From contig NZ_JACJQO010000005.1 of the NCBI RefSeq assembly GCF_014696715.1, positions 124,001-188,000 of the forward strand: a DNA stretch of 64,000 nt. Reading direction: 5' to 3'. The notes below the pieces were generated by a model, which worked only from the letters and a program-made list of their open reading frames with translations, was not told the origin of the DNA and did not search any database. Positions within the stretch are counted from its first letter, which is position 1. The number at the start of each line of letters is the position of its first letter. This DNA is from Pseudanabaena sp. FACHB-2040. Lineage in GTDB: Bacteria; Cyanobacteriota; Cyanobacteriia; Phormidesmidales; Phormidesmidaceae. Of this stretch, positions 36,665 through 46,320 are shown piece after piece. Position numbers and translations under genes: made by a program.

Positions 36665-36854
36665 CAGTCCGACAACGGGTTTCTTTCCCGTGACAGATTT
36701 TGCCCACCGATTCTTTCTTTAGAATTTCTTCCGGTCGTATAAAAACTGTTGCAATTTTTCCAAACTTTAAATTTGTTCTTTTAGATTCGTTACTAAGCAG
36801 GCACACTGCTCAGGTTTTCGCCTCCCATAGATACCGTGAAGACAGGCAACCCCT

Positions 36855-38444
36855 ATGGATCTCGCGCATTTTCCCTGGCTCACGACAGCCATTCTTTTTC
36901 CCATCACTGCGTCTCTGGCGATTCCCTTCCTGCCCGATGAAAATGGGCGGACGGTACGCTGGTACGCCCTAGTGGTGGGCCTGATTGATTTCATGATTTT
37001 GGTGGCGGCCTTTTACCTGGCCTATGACCCCACCCAACCAGGCCTTCAGCTGGTTGAAAGCTATACCTGGGTGCCCCAGCTCGATCTCAAGTGGTCAGTT
37101 GGTGTAGACGGCATCTCGATGCCCTTAGTGCTGCTAACCGGCTTTATTACCACCCTGGCTACCCTGGCCGCATGGCCGGTCACCCTCAAGCCCAAGTTCT
37201 TTTACTTCCTGCTGCTGGCTATGTACAGCGGTCAGCTCGGCGTATTTGCCGTGCAGGACATGATCTTGTTCTTTTTCATGTGGGAGCTGGAGCTGATTCC
37301 GGTTTACCTGCTGCTGGCTATTTGGGGCGGCAAAAAGCGGCTCTATGCAGCGACCAAGTTCATTCTCTACACCGCTGGCGGCTCCCTCTTTATTCTGGTG
37401 GCCGCACTGGCGATGGCCTTTTACGGCGACACCGTCACCTTCGACATGAGCGCTCTAGCCGCCAAATCTTACCCGCCCAACATGCAGCTGCTGCTGTACG
37501 GGGGATTTTTGATCGCCTATGCCATTAAGCTGCCCATCATTCCGCTGCATACCTGGCTGCCCGATGCCCACGGGGAAGCCACAGCTCCGGTGCACATGCT
37601 GCTGGCAGGTATCTTGCTAAAAATGGGCGGTTATGCGCTCATCCGCATGAACGTGGGCATGTTGCCCGAGGCTCATGCCTATTTCGCGCCAATTCTGGTG
37701 ATACTGGGCATTGTCAATATCATCTACGCTGCCCTTACCTCCTTTGCCCAGCGCAACCTAAAGCGCAAGATTGCCTATTCCTCGATCTCCCACATGGGCT
37801 TTGTGCTGATCGGTATTGCCTCTTTCACCGATTTGGGCTTGAGTGGAGCAGTGCTGCAGATGGTCTCCCATGGTCTAATCGGGGCCAGCCTATTCTTCTT
37901 GGTAGGGGCTACCTACGATCGCACCCACACCCTGATCCTGAGCGAGATGGGCGGCATTGGCAAAAAGATGCCAAAAATCTTCGCCATGTTTACCACCTGC
38001 TCTCTGGCCTCCCTGGCCCTGCCCGGCATGAGTGGCTTTGTGGCTGAGCTAATGGTGTTTGTCGGCTTTGCTACCAGTGATGCCTACAGCTACTCCTTCA
38101 AGCTGGTGGCGGTGCTGCTGATGGCCGTTGGCGTCATTCTCACCCCGATCTACCTGCTCTCTATGCTGCGGGAGATCTTCTACGGCCCTGAAAACAAGGA
38201 GCTGGTAGAGCACGAAGACCTGGTTGATGCCGAACCGCGTGAGGTGTTTATCATCGCCTGTCTGCTGGTGCCCATTATTGGCTTTGGCTTCTATCCCAAG
38301 CTGCTGACCCAGGTCTATGACGCGACCACGCTGCGGCTGACGGCTCACCTACGCGATGAGGCGTTTACCAGTGCTGATGGTGCCAGCTCAGTTGTGCCGC
38401 TAGCGGCTCTGCCGGTGCTAAGAGCCCCTGCGATCGCACCCTGA
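36855..38444 (+). CDS. ndhD: NAD(P)H-quinone oxidoreductase subunit 4, NdhD1
   Basis: At 529 residues it has about 14 membrane helices. Typical segments are [16 protein letters not shown] (about 142-157), [18 protein letters not shown] (about 222-239) and [14 protein letters not shown]. It is the second antiporter-like proton channel of NDH-1. Pairing with a NdhF1-like gene points to the NDH-1L form rather than the CO2-uptake NdhD3/D4 forms. Confidence 0.96.
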   Translation: MDLAHFPWLTTAILFPITASLAIPFLPDENGRTVRWYALVVGLIDFMILVAAFYLAYDPTQPGLQLVESYTWVPQLDLKWSVGVDGISMPLVLLTGFITTLATLAAWPVTLKPKFFYFLLLAMYSGQLGVFAVQDMILFFFMWELELIPVYLLLAIWGGKKRLYAATKFILYTAGGSLFILVAALAMAFYGDTVTFDMSALAAKSYPPNMQLLLYGGFLIAYAIKLPIIPLHTWLPDAHGEATAPVHMLLAGILLKMGGYALIRMNVGMLPEAHAYFAPILVILGIVNIIYAALTSFAQRNLKRKIAYSSISHMGFVLIGIASFTDLGLSGAVLQMVSHGLIGASLFFLVGATYDRTHTLILSEMGGIGKKMPKIFAMFTTCSLASLALPGMSGFVAELMVFVGFATSDAYSYSFKLVAVLLMAVGVILTPIYLLSMLREIFYGPENKELVEHEDLVDAEPREVFIIACLLVPIIGFGFYPKLLTQVYDATTLRLTAHLRDEAFTSADGASSVVPLAALPVLRAPAIAP

Positions 38445-38462
38445 TCGAAGTTCCCTTTTGTA

Positions 38463-38504
38463 AATCCCCTGCCCTGTAGCGTTTGGCTCAGGCAGGGGAT
38501 TGTT
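38463..38504 (+). terminator. Hairpin terminator after ndhD
   Basis: AATCCCCTGCC (38463-38473) pairs with GGCAGGGGATT (38491-38501) around a 17-base loop, followed by a weak T-rich tail, 19 bases after the ndhD stop. Confidence 0.75.
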
Positions 38505-38610
38505 GCTGAAACCTTCAGATATCCCGAATCTCAGCCTATCTTCTGTATTAATAGAGCAGGCTCCTGTATCAATAAAGACAGGGCCAGTTCTCCAACTTCA
38601 TGAGGCCTGT

Positions 38611-40041
38611 ATGGAAAAAAGACTGTTGCGGACGTTGGCATCTGGTACATTAACCCTGACTGCACTGGCAGGAGTTTATAGCAGCGCCCCATCTACCTGG
38701 ATGTCGCCGCTAACAGCCCGACCCGCTCTAGCCCAGGCTAATGATGAAGATACCAACATTCGCGTTTATGACATTGCTAGCCCTTCGGTGGTGTCAGTTG
38801 AGGTTGGAGAAAACGGCGGCAGCGGCAGCATTATCACGGCCAATGGCCTGATTCTGACCAACGCTCATGTAGTGGGCAATGCTCGAGAAGTCACGGTGCG
38901 CTTGTCGGATGGCCGAGTCTTTACAGGAGATGTGGTGGGTTATGGGGAGAGTCGCCTCGATCTAGCAGCGGTGCAGCTGCGGGGCAACCCTCGCAACCTA
39001 CCTACTCTACGAATTGCTCCAGCAGGTTCAACCCGAGTGGGGCAGCGTGCCTTTGCGATCGGTAGTCCTTTTGGCCTGCAAAATACCTTTACGGTAGGAA
39101 TTGTCAGCCGCATTGACCAAGAGCGGGGCCTCATTCAGACCGATGCTGCTATTAACCCCGGCAACTCTGGCGGACCGTTGCTCAATAGCCAGGGCCAGCT
39201 GGTGGGCGTAAACACCTCTATTTTCACGACTGGCGATACGGGCGGCAACATTGGCATTGGCTTTGCCATTCCCGTCGACCAGATAATGCCGTTTTTGGCC
39301 GCCGTTGAGAACGGCACAGCAGCAAGTTCGCCTACAGTTGCCAGCTCTCGCGCCGATAATCCGCCTGTCTCCATTGCAATCAATGGTCCAGCGGTTCGGG
39401 GGCAGCTAGACGATAAGAGCAACATCCTGCCCGACGGTAGCTACTTCAATGCCTACGTGTTTGAAGGGCAGGCAGGCCAATCTGTAGCTATTGAGATGGT
39501 CAGCCAAGACGTCGATTCCTACCTGATCATGTTCTCGCCCGACAGCGACTTTTATATCGAGGACGACGACGGTGGCGGCAGCCTCAATGCGGCCCTGACC
39601 ACGCAGCTTCCTGCCAGCGGCAGATACATCATTCTGGCTAATTCTTATGCCGAAGGAGAAGCAGGAGCTTATCAGCTACGGCTGACCAGTCAGAGCGGTG
39701 GCGGCAGTCCGGCTTCCAGCACAGGCCGCTACCTTTTGCAGGAGCAGGGTTCGCTAGGGCCTAATAGCCCGGTGCTGTCTGACAATTCCCCCTATGCCGA
39801 GCACACATTTCAGGGAACGGCCGGGCAAACTGTACGCATCAGCCTAGAAAGTGCTGACTTTGACACCTATCTGCTGCTGGTCGATCCGTCCCAATCTGTG
39901 ATTGCCGAAAATGATGATGCTGATGGGAGCACCACCAATTCTCAGCTAGCGGTTAGGTTACCTGCCAGCGGCAGCTATACGGTGGTAGTCAATGCCTTCG
40001 ATAGCTCTGGTCGAGGCCGCTATCGGTTAACAGTAGAGTGA
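38611..40041 (+). CDS. HtrA/Deg-like trypsin-type serine protease with two PPC domains
   Basis: The start is set at ATG 38611 because it begins a clear signal peptide (M-E-K-R-L-L-R then a hydrophobic stretch, cleavage near A-L-A-Q at 39-42). The protease domain (about 50-265) has the triad H86 (T-N-A-H-V-V), D117 (R-L-D-L-A) and S186 (G-N-S-G-G-P-L). Instead of PDZ domains it carries two PPC-type beta domains (about 275-375 and 388-476), each with a D-x-D-S/T-Y-L segment and P-A-S-G-x-Y. It should be a periplasmic or extracellular protease; a role in protein quality control or matrix processing is inferred. Confidence 0.88.
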   Translation: MEKRLLRTLASGTLTLTALAGVYSSAPSTWMSPLTARPALAQANDEDTNIRVYDIASPSVVSVEVGENGGSGSIITANGLILTNAHVVGNAREVTVRLSDGRVFTGDVVGYGESRLDLAAVQLRGNPRNLPTLRIAPAGSTRVGQRAFAIGSPFGLQNTFTVGIVSRIDQERGLIQTDAAINPGNSGGPLLNSQGQLVGVNTSIFTTGDTGGNIGIGFAIPVDQIMPFLAAVENGTAASSPTVASSRADNPPVSIAINGPAVRGQLDDKSNILPDGSYFNAYVFEGQAGQSVAIEMVSQDVDSYLIMFSPDSDFYIEDDDGGGSLNAALTTQLPASGRYIILANSYAEGEAGAYQLRLTSQSGGGSPASSTGRYLLQEQGSLGPNSPVLSDNSPYAEHTFQGTAGQTVRISLESADFDTYLLLVDPSQSVIAENDDADGSTTNSQLAVRLPASGSYTVVVNAFDSSGRGRYRLTVE

Positions 40042-40057
40042 GGGCCACAGGCCAACC

Positions 40058-40264
40058 CTAGCGCAGGCCAACCCAGGTAAAGAAGTCTTGATGAGTGACA
40101 AACTCCAGAATTAGCAGAGCAGTAAAGCCAATCATTGCAAACCGTCCATTGATCGTTTCGGCATAGCGAGTCCAGCCAAAGGATGGATTGAGATCGCTAG
40201 GAGGCAGGGCGCTAGTCTGAGGCTCTTTGGGTTGGACTGGAGTGTTTTCGGTTTCGGTGCTCAT
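40058..40264 (-). CDS. High-light-inducible / CAB-like protein (HLIP)
   Basis: The 68-residue protein has a polar N terminus and one transmembrane helix with the chlorophyll-binding LHC motif E-T-I-N-G-R-F-A-M-I-G-F (about 37-48). Cyanobacterial HLIPs (Hli/Scp) form dimers that bind chlorophyll and carotenoids, quench energy and protect PSII assembly intermediates under high light. It is convergent with the Deg-like protease gene, 16 bases away. No HLR1 element was identified with confidence upstream. Confidence 0.93.
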   Translation of the reverse strand: MSTETENTPVQPKEPQTSALPPSDLNPSFGWTRYAETINGRFAMIGFTALLILEFVTHQDFFTWVGLR

Positions 40265-40666
40265 GGGGAATTTACCTGGCGGCCATTTCGCGGGTAGGAA
40301 TACGGTGAGGAAACTATTTAACTGGAGGGGCGCAAAGCTTGGCGCTCCCCCGGATGGGCTGCTGAGCCAGATTTCGCTTCACCCTATAAAACAGCAGTAT
40401 TGTAACCTTTTGCTACAGCTTTCGTCGCCCTCGCAAGTTCGAGATCAAAGCTTTGGCTGTCTTTGGGAGCAATTGACGAGCCTAACGGCAAAACGCAGCG
40501 ACAGCGGATATCCTCGAACTCAGCACCACCGTTTTCTGACCGTCTCTGACCATGCTGTTTGCATGACAAAACCGACTGCAGCGCCTGTCCCACAACGGTT
40601 AGAAAACCTGTCTCCTACGTTAGTTGAACCCATTGGGGGCATGGTTTTCGCGCCTAATTCAGAAAC
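40265..40666. other. Intergenic region upstream of the HLIP gene
   Basis: About 400 bases with no credible gene. A GC-rich imperfect hairpin at about 40326-40350 lies in the probable HLIP leader. Long open frames here have no family features. Confidence 0.45.
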
Positions 40667-41122
40667 TTAGAGTTCCCTAGTCATGAAAACACTGTTTGGG
40701 TCTTCTTTGTAGGTGGAAAAAGGCCGGCAGTTCTTAAAGCCGTATTTTGTATATAAGTTGCGTGCCGGAGCAAAAAACGGCATTGAGCCGGTTTCCAAAC
40801 TGATACGTCGATAACCTCGTAGCTTCGCTCCCTCCAAAATATGTTGGAGTAACCTCGATGCAACCCCTTTCCCTCGGTAAGAGACATCTGTTCGCATCGA
40901 CTTAATTTCAGCGTGGTCTGCGTCTAGCTCTTTAATTGCTCCACAGCCGATTAAACGACCATTATCCCAAACCGTCCAAAATGTAATTTCCGGGTTTTTC
41001 AACCCTTCTAAATCTAGGGCATGCTTACTTTCTGGAGGTGAAACAGACTTCATATCTTTTATGTGCTCCTCAAGAAATTCAGCAATTTCAGAGCTACAAA
41101 GATCGTCAATCTTTATTTCCAT
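40667..41122 (-). CDS. GNAT family N-acetyltransferase
   Basis: From ATG 41122 the protein has 151 residues. GNAT motif A is visible as M-R-T-D-V-S-Y-R-G-K-G-V-A-S-R-L-L (about 79-95, acetyl-CoA pyrophosphate loop R-G-K-G-V-A), preceded by the strand I-G-C-G-A-I-K-E-L and followed by I-S-L-E-T-G and A-R-N-L-Y-T-K-Y-G-F. The resemblance is to small acetyltransferases of amino acids or antibiotics; substrate is unknown. A longer in-frame start at 41173 overlaps the ilvD terminator and is unlikely. Confidence 0.87.
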   Translation of the reverse strand: MEIKIDDLCSSEIAEFLEEHIKDMKSVSPPESKHALDLEGLKNPEITFWTVWDNGRLIGCGAIKELDADHAEIKSMRTDVSYRGKGVASRLLQHILEGAKLRGYRRISLETGSMPFFAPARNLYTKYGFKNCRPFSTYKEDPNSVFMTREL

Positions 41123-41149
41123 AATGGACGCTGATAATGAAGTTCGAAT

Positions 41150-41177
41150 AAAAATGCGCGCCTTGGCGCGCATTTTT
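41150..41177 (-). terminator. Bidirectional hairpin terminator after ilvD
   Basis: AAAAATGCGCG pairs with CGCGCATTTTT around a six-base loop, so either strand ends in five T residues. It lies 18 bases past the ilvD stop and just upstream of the acetyltransferase start. Confidence 0.9.
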
Positions 41178-41194
41178 CATTTCCAGGTATTTCT

Positions 41195-43039
41195 TTATTC
41201 GAGCATTTCCAGGTTGCGCACTGCGCCTTGATCTGCGCTAGTTGCAAGCAGGGCATAAGCCTTGAGCGCTGCTGTCACCCGTCGCTGCCGGGGCTGTGCG
41301 GGCTTCCAAGCATCTTTACCCTTTGCTTCCATTGCAGCACGACGGTCGGCTAATTCCTCCACTGATATGTCTACGTGGATGCTGCGATTAGGAATGTCAA
41401 TCAAGATGCGATCGCCGCTCTCAACCAGAGCAATATTGCCACCCGCCGCTGCTTCTGGGGAGGCATGACCAATCGAGAGGCCCGAGGTGCCGCCTGAGAA
41501 GCGGCCATCGGTCAGTAATGCACAAGCCTTGCCCAGGCCTTTGGATTTAAGGTAGCTAGTCGGATAGAGCATTTCCTGCATGCCAGGCCCACCGCGCGGG
41601 CCTTCGTAGCGAATGATCACCACGTCGCCCGGCTCTACTTCATCATTGAGAATGCCTTTGACGGCAGCATCCTGGCTTTCGTAGATGCGTGCCTTTCCTT
41701 CAAAGACCAGAATGCTTTCGTCTACCCCTGCTGTCTTCACAATACAACCGCGCTCAGCCAGATTGCCATACAGCACTGCTAGGCCGCCCTCGGTGCTGTA
41801 AGCGTTTTCAAGGCTACGAATACAGCCGTTTGCTCGATCCAGATCGAGGGAGGGCCAGCGGGTGGATTGACTGAACGCCTGCTGTGTGGGGATTCCTGCA
41901 GGGCCAGCTTGGAAGAAGGTGTGAATGGCTTCGTCGTGGGTTCGCACCACATCCCAGCGGTCGAGTGCATCTTTTAGCGTCTTACTGTGGACTGTTGGCA
42001 CGTCTGTATGCAGCAGCCCAGCTCGATCCAGCTCACCGAGAATGCTGGGAATGCCCCCAGCCCGGTGGACATCCTCGACATGATATTGGGGCGTGTTAGG
42101 GGCTACCTTGCAGAGCTGGGGAACCTTGCGCGAGAGGCGGTCGATATCGGTCAAAGTGAAATTGACACCGGCTTCATTGGCAGCGGCCAGCAAGTGCAAG
42201 ATAGTGTTGGTGGAGCCGCCCATAGCAATATCCAGCGTCATCGCATTCTCGAAGGCTTTGAAGCTGGCGATAGAACGCGGCAGCACTGAATCATCGTCTT
42301 GCTCGTAGTAGCGGCGAGTAATGCTGACAGCGATTCGCGCCGCGTTGAGGAACAGATCCTTACGGTCGAAGTGGGTCGCCAGCACGGTGCCGTTGCCAGG
42401 TAGAGAAAGGCCGATGGCTTCCGTTAGACAGTTCATAGAGTTAGCGGTGAACATGCCGGAGCAAGAGCCACAGGTTGGGCAGGCGGAACGCTCATATTCG
42501 TCGGCAACCTCATCGCTGATCCTGTCATCGGCGGCAACCACCATAGCGTCCACCAAGTCCAGTTTGTGCTCCGAGAGCTTGGTTTTGCCCGCTTCCATTG
42601 GGCCGCCAGAAACGAATACGGCAGGAATATTGAGACGCAGGGCTGCCATCAACATGCCGGGGGTGATCTTGTCGCAGTTGGAAATACAGACCAGAGCATC
42701 GGCACAATGGGCGTTGGCCATGTACTCTACCGAATCAGCGATGATCTCGCGCGAGGGCAGGCTGTAGAGCATTCCGTCATGGCCCATGGCGATGCCATCG
42801 TCTACGGCGATGGTATTGAATTCCTTGGCGACACCACCGGCGGCTTCAATCTCACGACACACCAATTGGCCCAGGTCTTTCAGGTGGACGTGGCCGGGTA
42901 CAAATTGGGTAAAGGAGTTGGCAACCGCAATGATAGGCTTCTCGAAATCCTCGGTGTGCATTCCGGTGGCGCGCCAAAGTGCGCGGGCACCGGCCATATT
43001 GCGTCCTTGGGTGGAGGTTTTGGATCGATAGGTCGGCAT
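41195..43039 (-). CDS. ilvD: Dihydroxy-acid dehydratase (long, enterobacterial-type)
   Basis: I start at ATG 43039, giving 614 residues beginning [19 protein letters not shown], the standard start of enterobacterial IlvD (about 616 residues). Fe-S ligands appear in [11 protein letters not shown] and [15 protein letters not shown]. It dehydrates dihydroxy-isovalerate and dihydroxy-methylvalerate in valine and isoleucine synthesis. Typical cyanobacterial IlvD is about 560 residues with a different N terminus, so this copy may be acquired or redundant. A 36-residue upstream extension in the frame is probably not translated. Confidence 0.94.
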   Translation of the reverse strand: MPTYRSKTSTQGRNMAGARALWRATGMHTEDFEKPIIAVANSFTQFVPGHVHLKDLGQLVCREIEAAGGVAKEFNTIAVDDGIAMGHDGMLYSLPSREIIADSVEYMANAHCADALVCISNCDKITPGMLMAALRLNIPAVFVSGGPMEAGKTKLSEHKLDLVDAMVVAADDRISDEVADEYERSACPTCGSCSGMFTANSMNCLTEAIGLSLPGNGTVLATHFDRKDLFLNAARIAVSITRRYYEQDDDSVLPRSIASFKAFENAMTLDIAMGGSTNTILHLLAAANEAGVNFTLTDIDRLSRKVPQLCKVAPNTPQYHVEDVHRAGGIPSILGELDRAGLLHTDVPTVHSKTLKDALDRWDVVRTHDEAIHTFFQAGPAGIPTQQAFSQSTRWPSLDLDRANGCIRSLENAYSTEGGLAVLYGNLAERGCIVKTAGVDESILVFEGKARIYESQDAAVKGILNDEVEPGDVVIIRYEGPRGGPGMQEMLYPTSYLKSKGLGKACALLTDGRFSGGTSGLSIGHASPEAAAGGNIALVESGDRILIDIPNRSIHVDISVEELADRRAAMEAKGKDAWKPAQPRQRRVTAALKAYALLATSADQGAVRNLEMLE

Positions 43040-43185
43040 GACGTATCCTGTTCGTTTAAAGAGTTGTTTATAGTCAGGCTCTAGAGGGTAGAGATGCGAG
43101 TGAGGCACTAAACCGCAGTGACTACAATAGCTGACTATACGATTCAATTGAAGTGACAGGGTTAGGCGTGCTCCTCGCCACCGCC

Positions 43186-43502
43186 CTAGATCGTGTTCCA
43201 GCCCAAGTTCAACACTTCGCGAAAGACAACCTTATCATCGCCTGTTGTGTAGAGGGCGCGAATGCGCGCCTCCTCGTAGCGGCACTTTACACAGAATGCC
43301 CGCGTACGCTCAAAGTCCGGCAGTCTAGACGTTTCCACTGGCAGCATACGTCCATTGGTCCATTGTCATCGTCAATAATCCAGAAGTCCTCTGTATCGCC
43401 GTTTCCTTGCAAAGAATCAGTTAATATCTAGCGCAACAGCTTTTGCCCGCTCGGTGGGAAAAGTCCAGTTACATTCGCTATGGCAAGCAGAGCATCGTAT
43501 CC
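43186..43502 (-). pseudogene. Decayed gene remnant, unknown function
   Basis: On the minus strand one frame reads G-Y-D-A-L-L-A-I-A-N-V-T-G-L-F-P-P-S-G-Q-K-L-L-R, then an in-frame TAG, then continues I-L-T-D-S-L-Q-G-N-G-D-T-E-D-F-W-I-I-D-D-D-N-G-P-M-D-V. A one-base shift at about 43347 moves to M-L-P-V-E-T-S-R-L-P-D-F-E-R-T-R-A-F-C-V-K-C-R-Y and on to V-L-N-L-G-W-N-T-I, ending at a TAG (43188-43186). The protein-like wording across stop and shift suggests a broken gene; the last part alone is a 53-residue open frame. I do not recognise the family. Confidence 0.5.
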
Positions 43503-43678
43503 TCAGCTATGGTAGTCGAAGCCCAGGCAATAGCAATCACGACTGGTCACCACACAATTGCGCTACAAGATACTACAAGTGTAGATAGTTCAGCTCCCAA
43601 TCCTTACAGATAGCCTTCAGGAGGGAATTCTCGGGTTAACTGTAGCGAAAACCAGCTTACAGTTTTGGCCTTGTCAAT

Positions 43679-44608
43679 TTACTGCTGGACTGCTGCGGGT
43701 TTGGCGGTTGTAACAGAGCGTCGAAATGCTTTAGGTGTCGTTCCTGTAGACTGGCGAAACCATTTACCTAAATGACTGTGACTGCTAAATCCACACAATA
43801 AAGCAATCTCCATCACAGGCAAATTTGTGGTCTTAAGCAGCTGCTTTGCTCGCTCTACTCGCTGTTGAAGGACATACTGATAGGGCGATATTCCCATTGA
43901 TTGCTTAAAGAGGCGGCTGAAATGGAACTGGCTGAGGCCCAGTAGTTTAGCGAGGTCAGAAAGCTGAATATCACTGGCTAAACAATCATGAATGTAATCA
44001 GTAACGTGAAGCAGTTGGTGACTACTCAAGCCTCCCTGCTGGCAAGCAATACACGACTGCCCAGAAGAATAATTTCTGAGCAGATGGACGATCAACAAAT
44101 TAGTCAACGATTCAACATAGAGCTTGCCTGCTGATCCACCGTTGCGCAGCTCCTTCAAAAGCATCATGCCAATTTGTTCAATTTCTGAGTGTCTCGATTG
44201 AAATTCAGGTATCAGCTCTATAGTGTTAGAGCCCTTGCCATTCTCCTGCTGAGCAATTTGATTTAAAAATTCAGAGTCGATCAGAATCTGCAAATATTGG
44301 TCATCTTGAACCCATCGGCTCAGCAAAAGTGACCCGGCAGGAGCAATGGATAGATCACCTTTAGTAAAGAGACTGGTGTGGTTGCGATCGCCCATCTTTT
44401 GAAACAAGCGAGAGGGACGCTGATTGAGCGATAGGCAAAGCAAGTGCTTATTTTCATTGTGATAGATTTCCTCGCTCGGGGGCTGGTGAAACTCCTCGAC
44501 CAAGATGTTTTCCCAGCCATAAGATTGACTAGAAATAATTGGAGGTTGAAGCCCACTGCTGAGCAATTGAACGGTTTCTGCTGAAGGCTGAGCGGTTGAC
44601 GGCATCAA
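43679..44608 (-). CDS. AraC/XylS family transcriptional regulator
   Basis: The 309-residue protein has an N-terminal cupin-like sensing region and a C-terminal double helix-turn-helix (about 205-300): I-Q-L-S-D-L-A-K-L-L-G-L-S-Q-F-H-F-S-R-L-F-K-Q then P-V-M-E-I-A-L-L-C-G-F-S-S-H-S-H-L-G-K-W-F-R-Q with G-T-T-P-K-A-F-R, the classic AraC signature. It is divergent from a MATE efflux gene 165 bases away, so the pump is its most likely target. An inducer is not predictable. Confidence 0.92.
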   Translation of the reverse strand: MMPSTAQPSAETVQLLSSGLQPPIISSQSYGWENILVEEFHQPPSEEIYHNENKHLLCLSLNQRPSRLFQKMGDRNHTSLFTKGDLSIAPAGSLLLSRWVQDDQYLQILIDSEFLNQIAQQENGKGSNTIELIPEFQSRHSEIEQIGMMLLKELRNGGSAGKLYVESLTNLLIVHLLRNYSSGQSCIACQQGGLSSHQLLHVTDYIHDCLASDIQLSDLAKLLGLSQFHFSRLFKQSMGISPYQYVLQQRVERAKQLLKTTNLPVMEIALLCGFSSHSHLGKWFRQSTGTTPKAFRRSVTTAKPAAVQQ

Positions 44609-44773
44609 AGAAACCTCTTTACACGCTTCGCTAGCTGAATTTTAGCGTGTTGACTGTCGGCTGCGAAAAACTACAGCAAGATCCTGATAGTTGAGCAATG
44701 TTTGAGTAGCCTGACAACACCAGTTCTTCTAGAGTGAAAACCGTAAGTCAGTTTTATTGGGGAACGCTACAGC

Positions 44774-46144
44774 ATGGTTATTCAAGCAGATGTTCAGCCC
44801 AGCATTAGGGTAGAAACTAGAGCTTTTCTAAGGCTGTCTATCCCACTTGCCAGTGCCCAGGTTGCCCAGGCTGCTGTTGGCTTTGTCGATACGATTATGA
44901 TGGGGCATTTGGGCACAGAAAGCTTGGCGGCAGGCGGGCTCGCTTCAACGACCTTTCAGCTTTTGTTGAATGTAGCCAGCGGCTTTGTGATGGCCGTAAG
45001 TCCACTGGTAGCTGAGGCATATGGAGCAGGTCGAAAGGGGCAAGTCGAGCAAATCGCCCGTCAGGGGCTTTGGCTGTCGCTGCTTCTTAGCCTTCCCCTT
45101 ATGATTGGGTTGGCGCATCTAGAGCCAGCTTTGGTGAGGCTCGGACAGCCAGCACCAATTGCCACGCTGGCGGCTCCGTATTTTGAGTTCATTCTGTGGG
45201 GGATCTTTCCGGCGTTGGGCTTTGCCATGTTGAGGGGGTATGCCTCGGCCCTCTCTCAAGCTCAGATCGTGACAGCAGTTGTCATGATTGGAACGCTACT
45301 CAATATTGCCGGAAATTATGTTTTAGGGTTCGGCAAGTTTGGCTTTCCGCGCATGGGGCTAGCAGGGCTGGGGCTAGCTAGCGGGCTTAGCTTCTGGCTA
45401 ATGTTTCTCATTTTCCTCGTTTACTGCCTCAAGCATCCGCAGCTGAAGGAATATCGGTTCCTGCAGGATCTAAAGCAGTTCAACTTCAAAATTCTTCGGC
45501 GGTTGGGGGCTATTGGGGTTGCGATCGCAGTCACCATCGCCCTGGAATATGGTCTGTTTGCCGTTGTTACATTCCTGATGGGCATTTTGGGAACCGAGAT
45601 ACTAGCAGCCCATCAAACGGTTTATCAGACCATGTACATCATTTTCATGGTGCCGCTAGGGATGTCCTACGCCGTTACCGCCCGTGTGGGCCAATGGTAT
45701 GGGCAGGAAGATCTCAGAGGAGCACGACGAGCCGGATATGTGGGCATAGCTCTTGCAGGCAGCTTTATGCTCGTAACGGCACTTGTGTTGGTGGTCTGCC
45801 GTCAGCAGGTTATTGGGATTTATATCGATATTGAGAATCCTCAAAATGCCAGGGTACTGGCTCTGGCGCTGCCCATGCTGTTTGTCTCAGCGCTAGCGCA
45901 GCTTCTAGATGGGGTACAGCGGGTGGCGATGGGTGCGCTGTATGGCCTTCAAGATACGCGGGTGCCCATGCTCCTGAGCGGCGCTGCATTTTGGGGGGTG
46001 GGTCTCACAACAGGGTATCTACTGGGGTTTTCGTTAGGGCTAGAAGGGGTTGGGTTGTGGATAGGGCAGTCGATAGGAGTGGCGGTTGCCGGATTGATCT
46101 TCGTCTGGAGGTTTCATCGGCTAACTGCTGCAAAGCATATTTAG
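44774..46144 (+). CDS. MATE family multidrug efflux transporter
   Basis: The 456-residue protein has about 12 transmembrane helices in two similar halves. The first helix region reads L-A-S-A-Q-V-A-Q-A-A-V-G-F-V-D-T-I-M-M-G-H-L-G (about 26-48), typical of NorM-type MATE pumps, and the second half begins with I-L-A-A-H-Q-T-V-Y-Q-T-M-Y. It exports cationic drugs, metabolites or toxins in exchange for Na+ or H+. It is transcribed away from the AraC regulator. A hairpin lies about 80 bases past its stop. Confidence 0.94.
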   Translation: MVIQADVQPSIRVETRAFLRLSIPLASAQVAQAAVGFVDTIMMGHLGTESLAAGGLASTTFQLLLNVASGFVMAVSPLVAEAYGAGRKGQVEQIARQGLWLSLLLSLPLMIGLAHLEPALVRLGQPAPIATLAAPYFEFILWGIFPALGFAMLRGYASALSQAQIVTAVVMIGTLLNIAGNYVLGFGKFGFPRMGLAGLGLASGLSFWLMFLIFLVYCLKHPQLKEYRFLQDLKQFNFKILRRLGAIGVAIAVTIALEYGLFAVVTFLMGILGTEILAAHQTVYQTMYIIFMVPLGMSYAVTARVGQWYGQEDLRGARRAGYVGIALAGSFMLVTALVLVVCRQQVIGIYIDIENPQNARVLALALPMLFVSALAQLLDGVQRVAMGALYGLQDTRVPMLLSGAAFWGVGLTTGYLLGFSLGLEGVGLWIGQSIGVAVAGLIFVWRFHRLTAAKHI

Positions 46145-46221
46145 GTTATTCGTAATTAGATCAGTTCGCAGGTAGATATACCTTATCAATAGCCTCTGCT
46201 AGCCTTCATCAACCTACTCAA

Positions 46222-46250
46222 TGCCCACCAATTCCTTAGACTGGTGGGCA
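46222..46250 (+). terminator. Hairpin downstream of the MATE gene
   Basis: TGCCCACCA pairs with TGGTGGGCA around an 11-base loop. There is no T tract, so it may be a weak terminator or 3'-end stabiliser; the adjacent gene is convergent. Confidence 0.45.
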
Positions 46251-46320
46251 AACTAAAGTCTCTATCCCTAGTAGAAGAGAGTGCGTCTCACAGTCGGACC
46301 CTTTGACCCCACCTTAATGC

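Noticed and set aside
40227-40670. 147-residue plus-strand open frame over the HLIP start
   Set aside because: It overlaps the HLIP coding start, has no domain-like pattern and no ribosome site.
43040-43147. 36-residue N-terminal extension of IlvD
   Set aside because: Homologues begin at the M-P-T-Y-R-S-K start at 43039 and the extension is rich in unlikely His/Cys/Tyr residues.
43153-43431. 92-residue plus-strand open frame beside ilvD
   Set aside because: The opposite strand carries the more protein-like, though broken, reading; the plus frame has no recognisable features.
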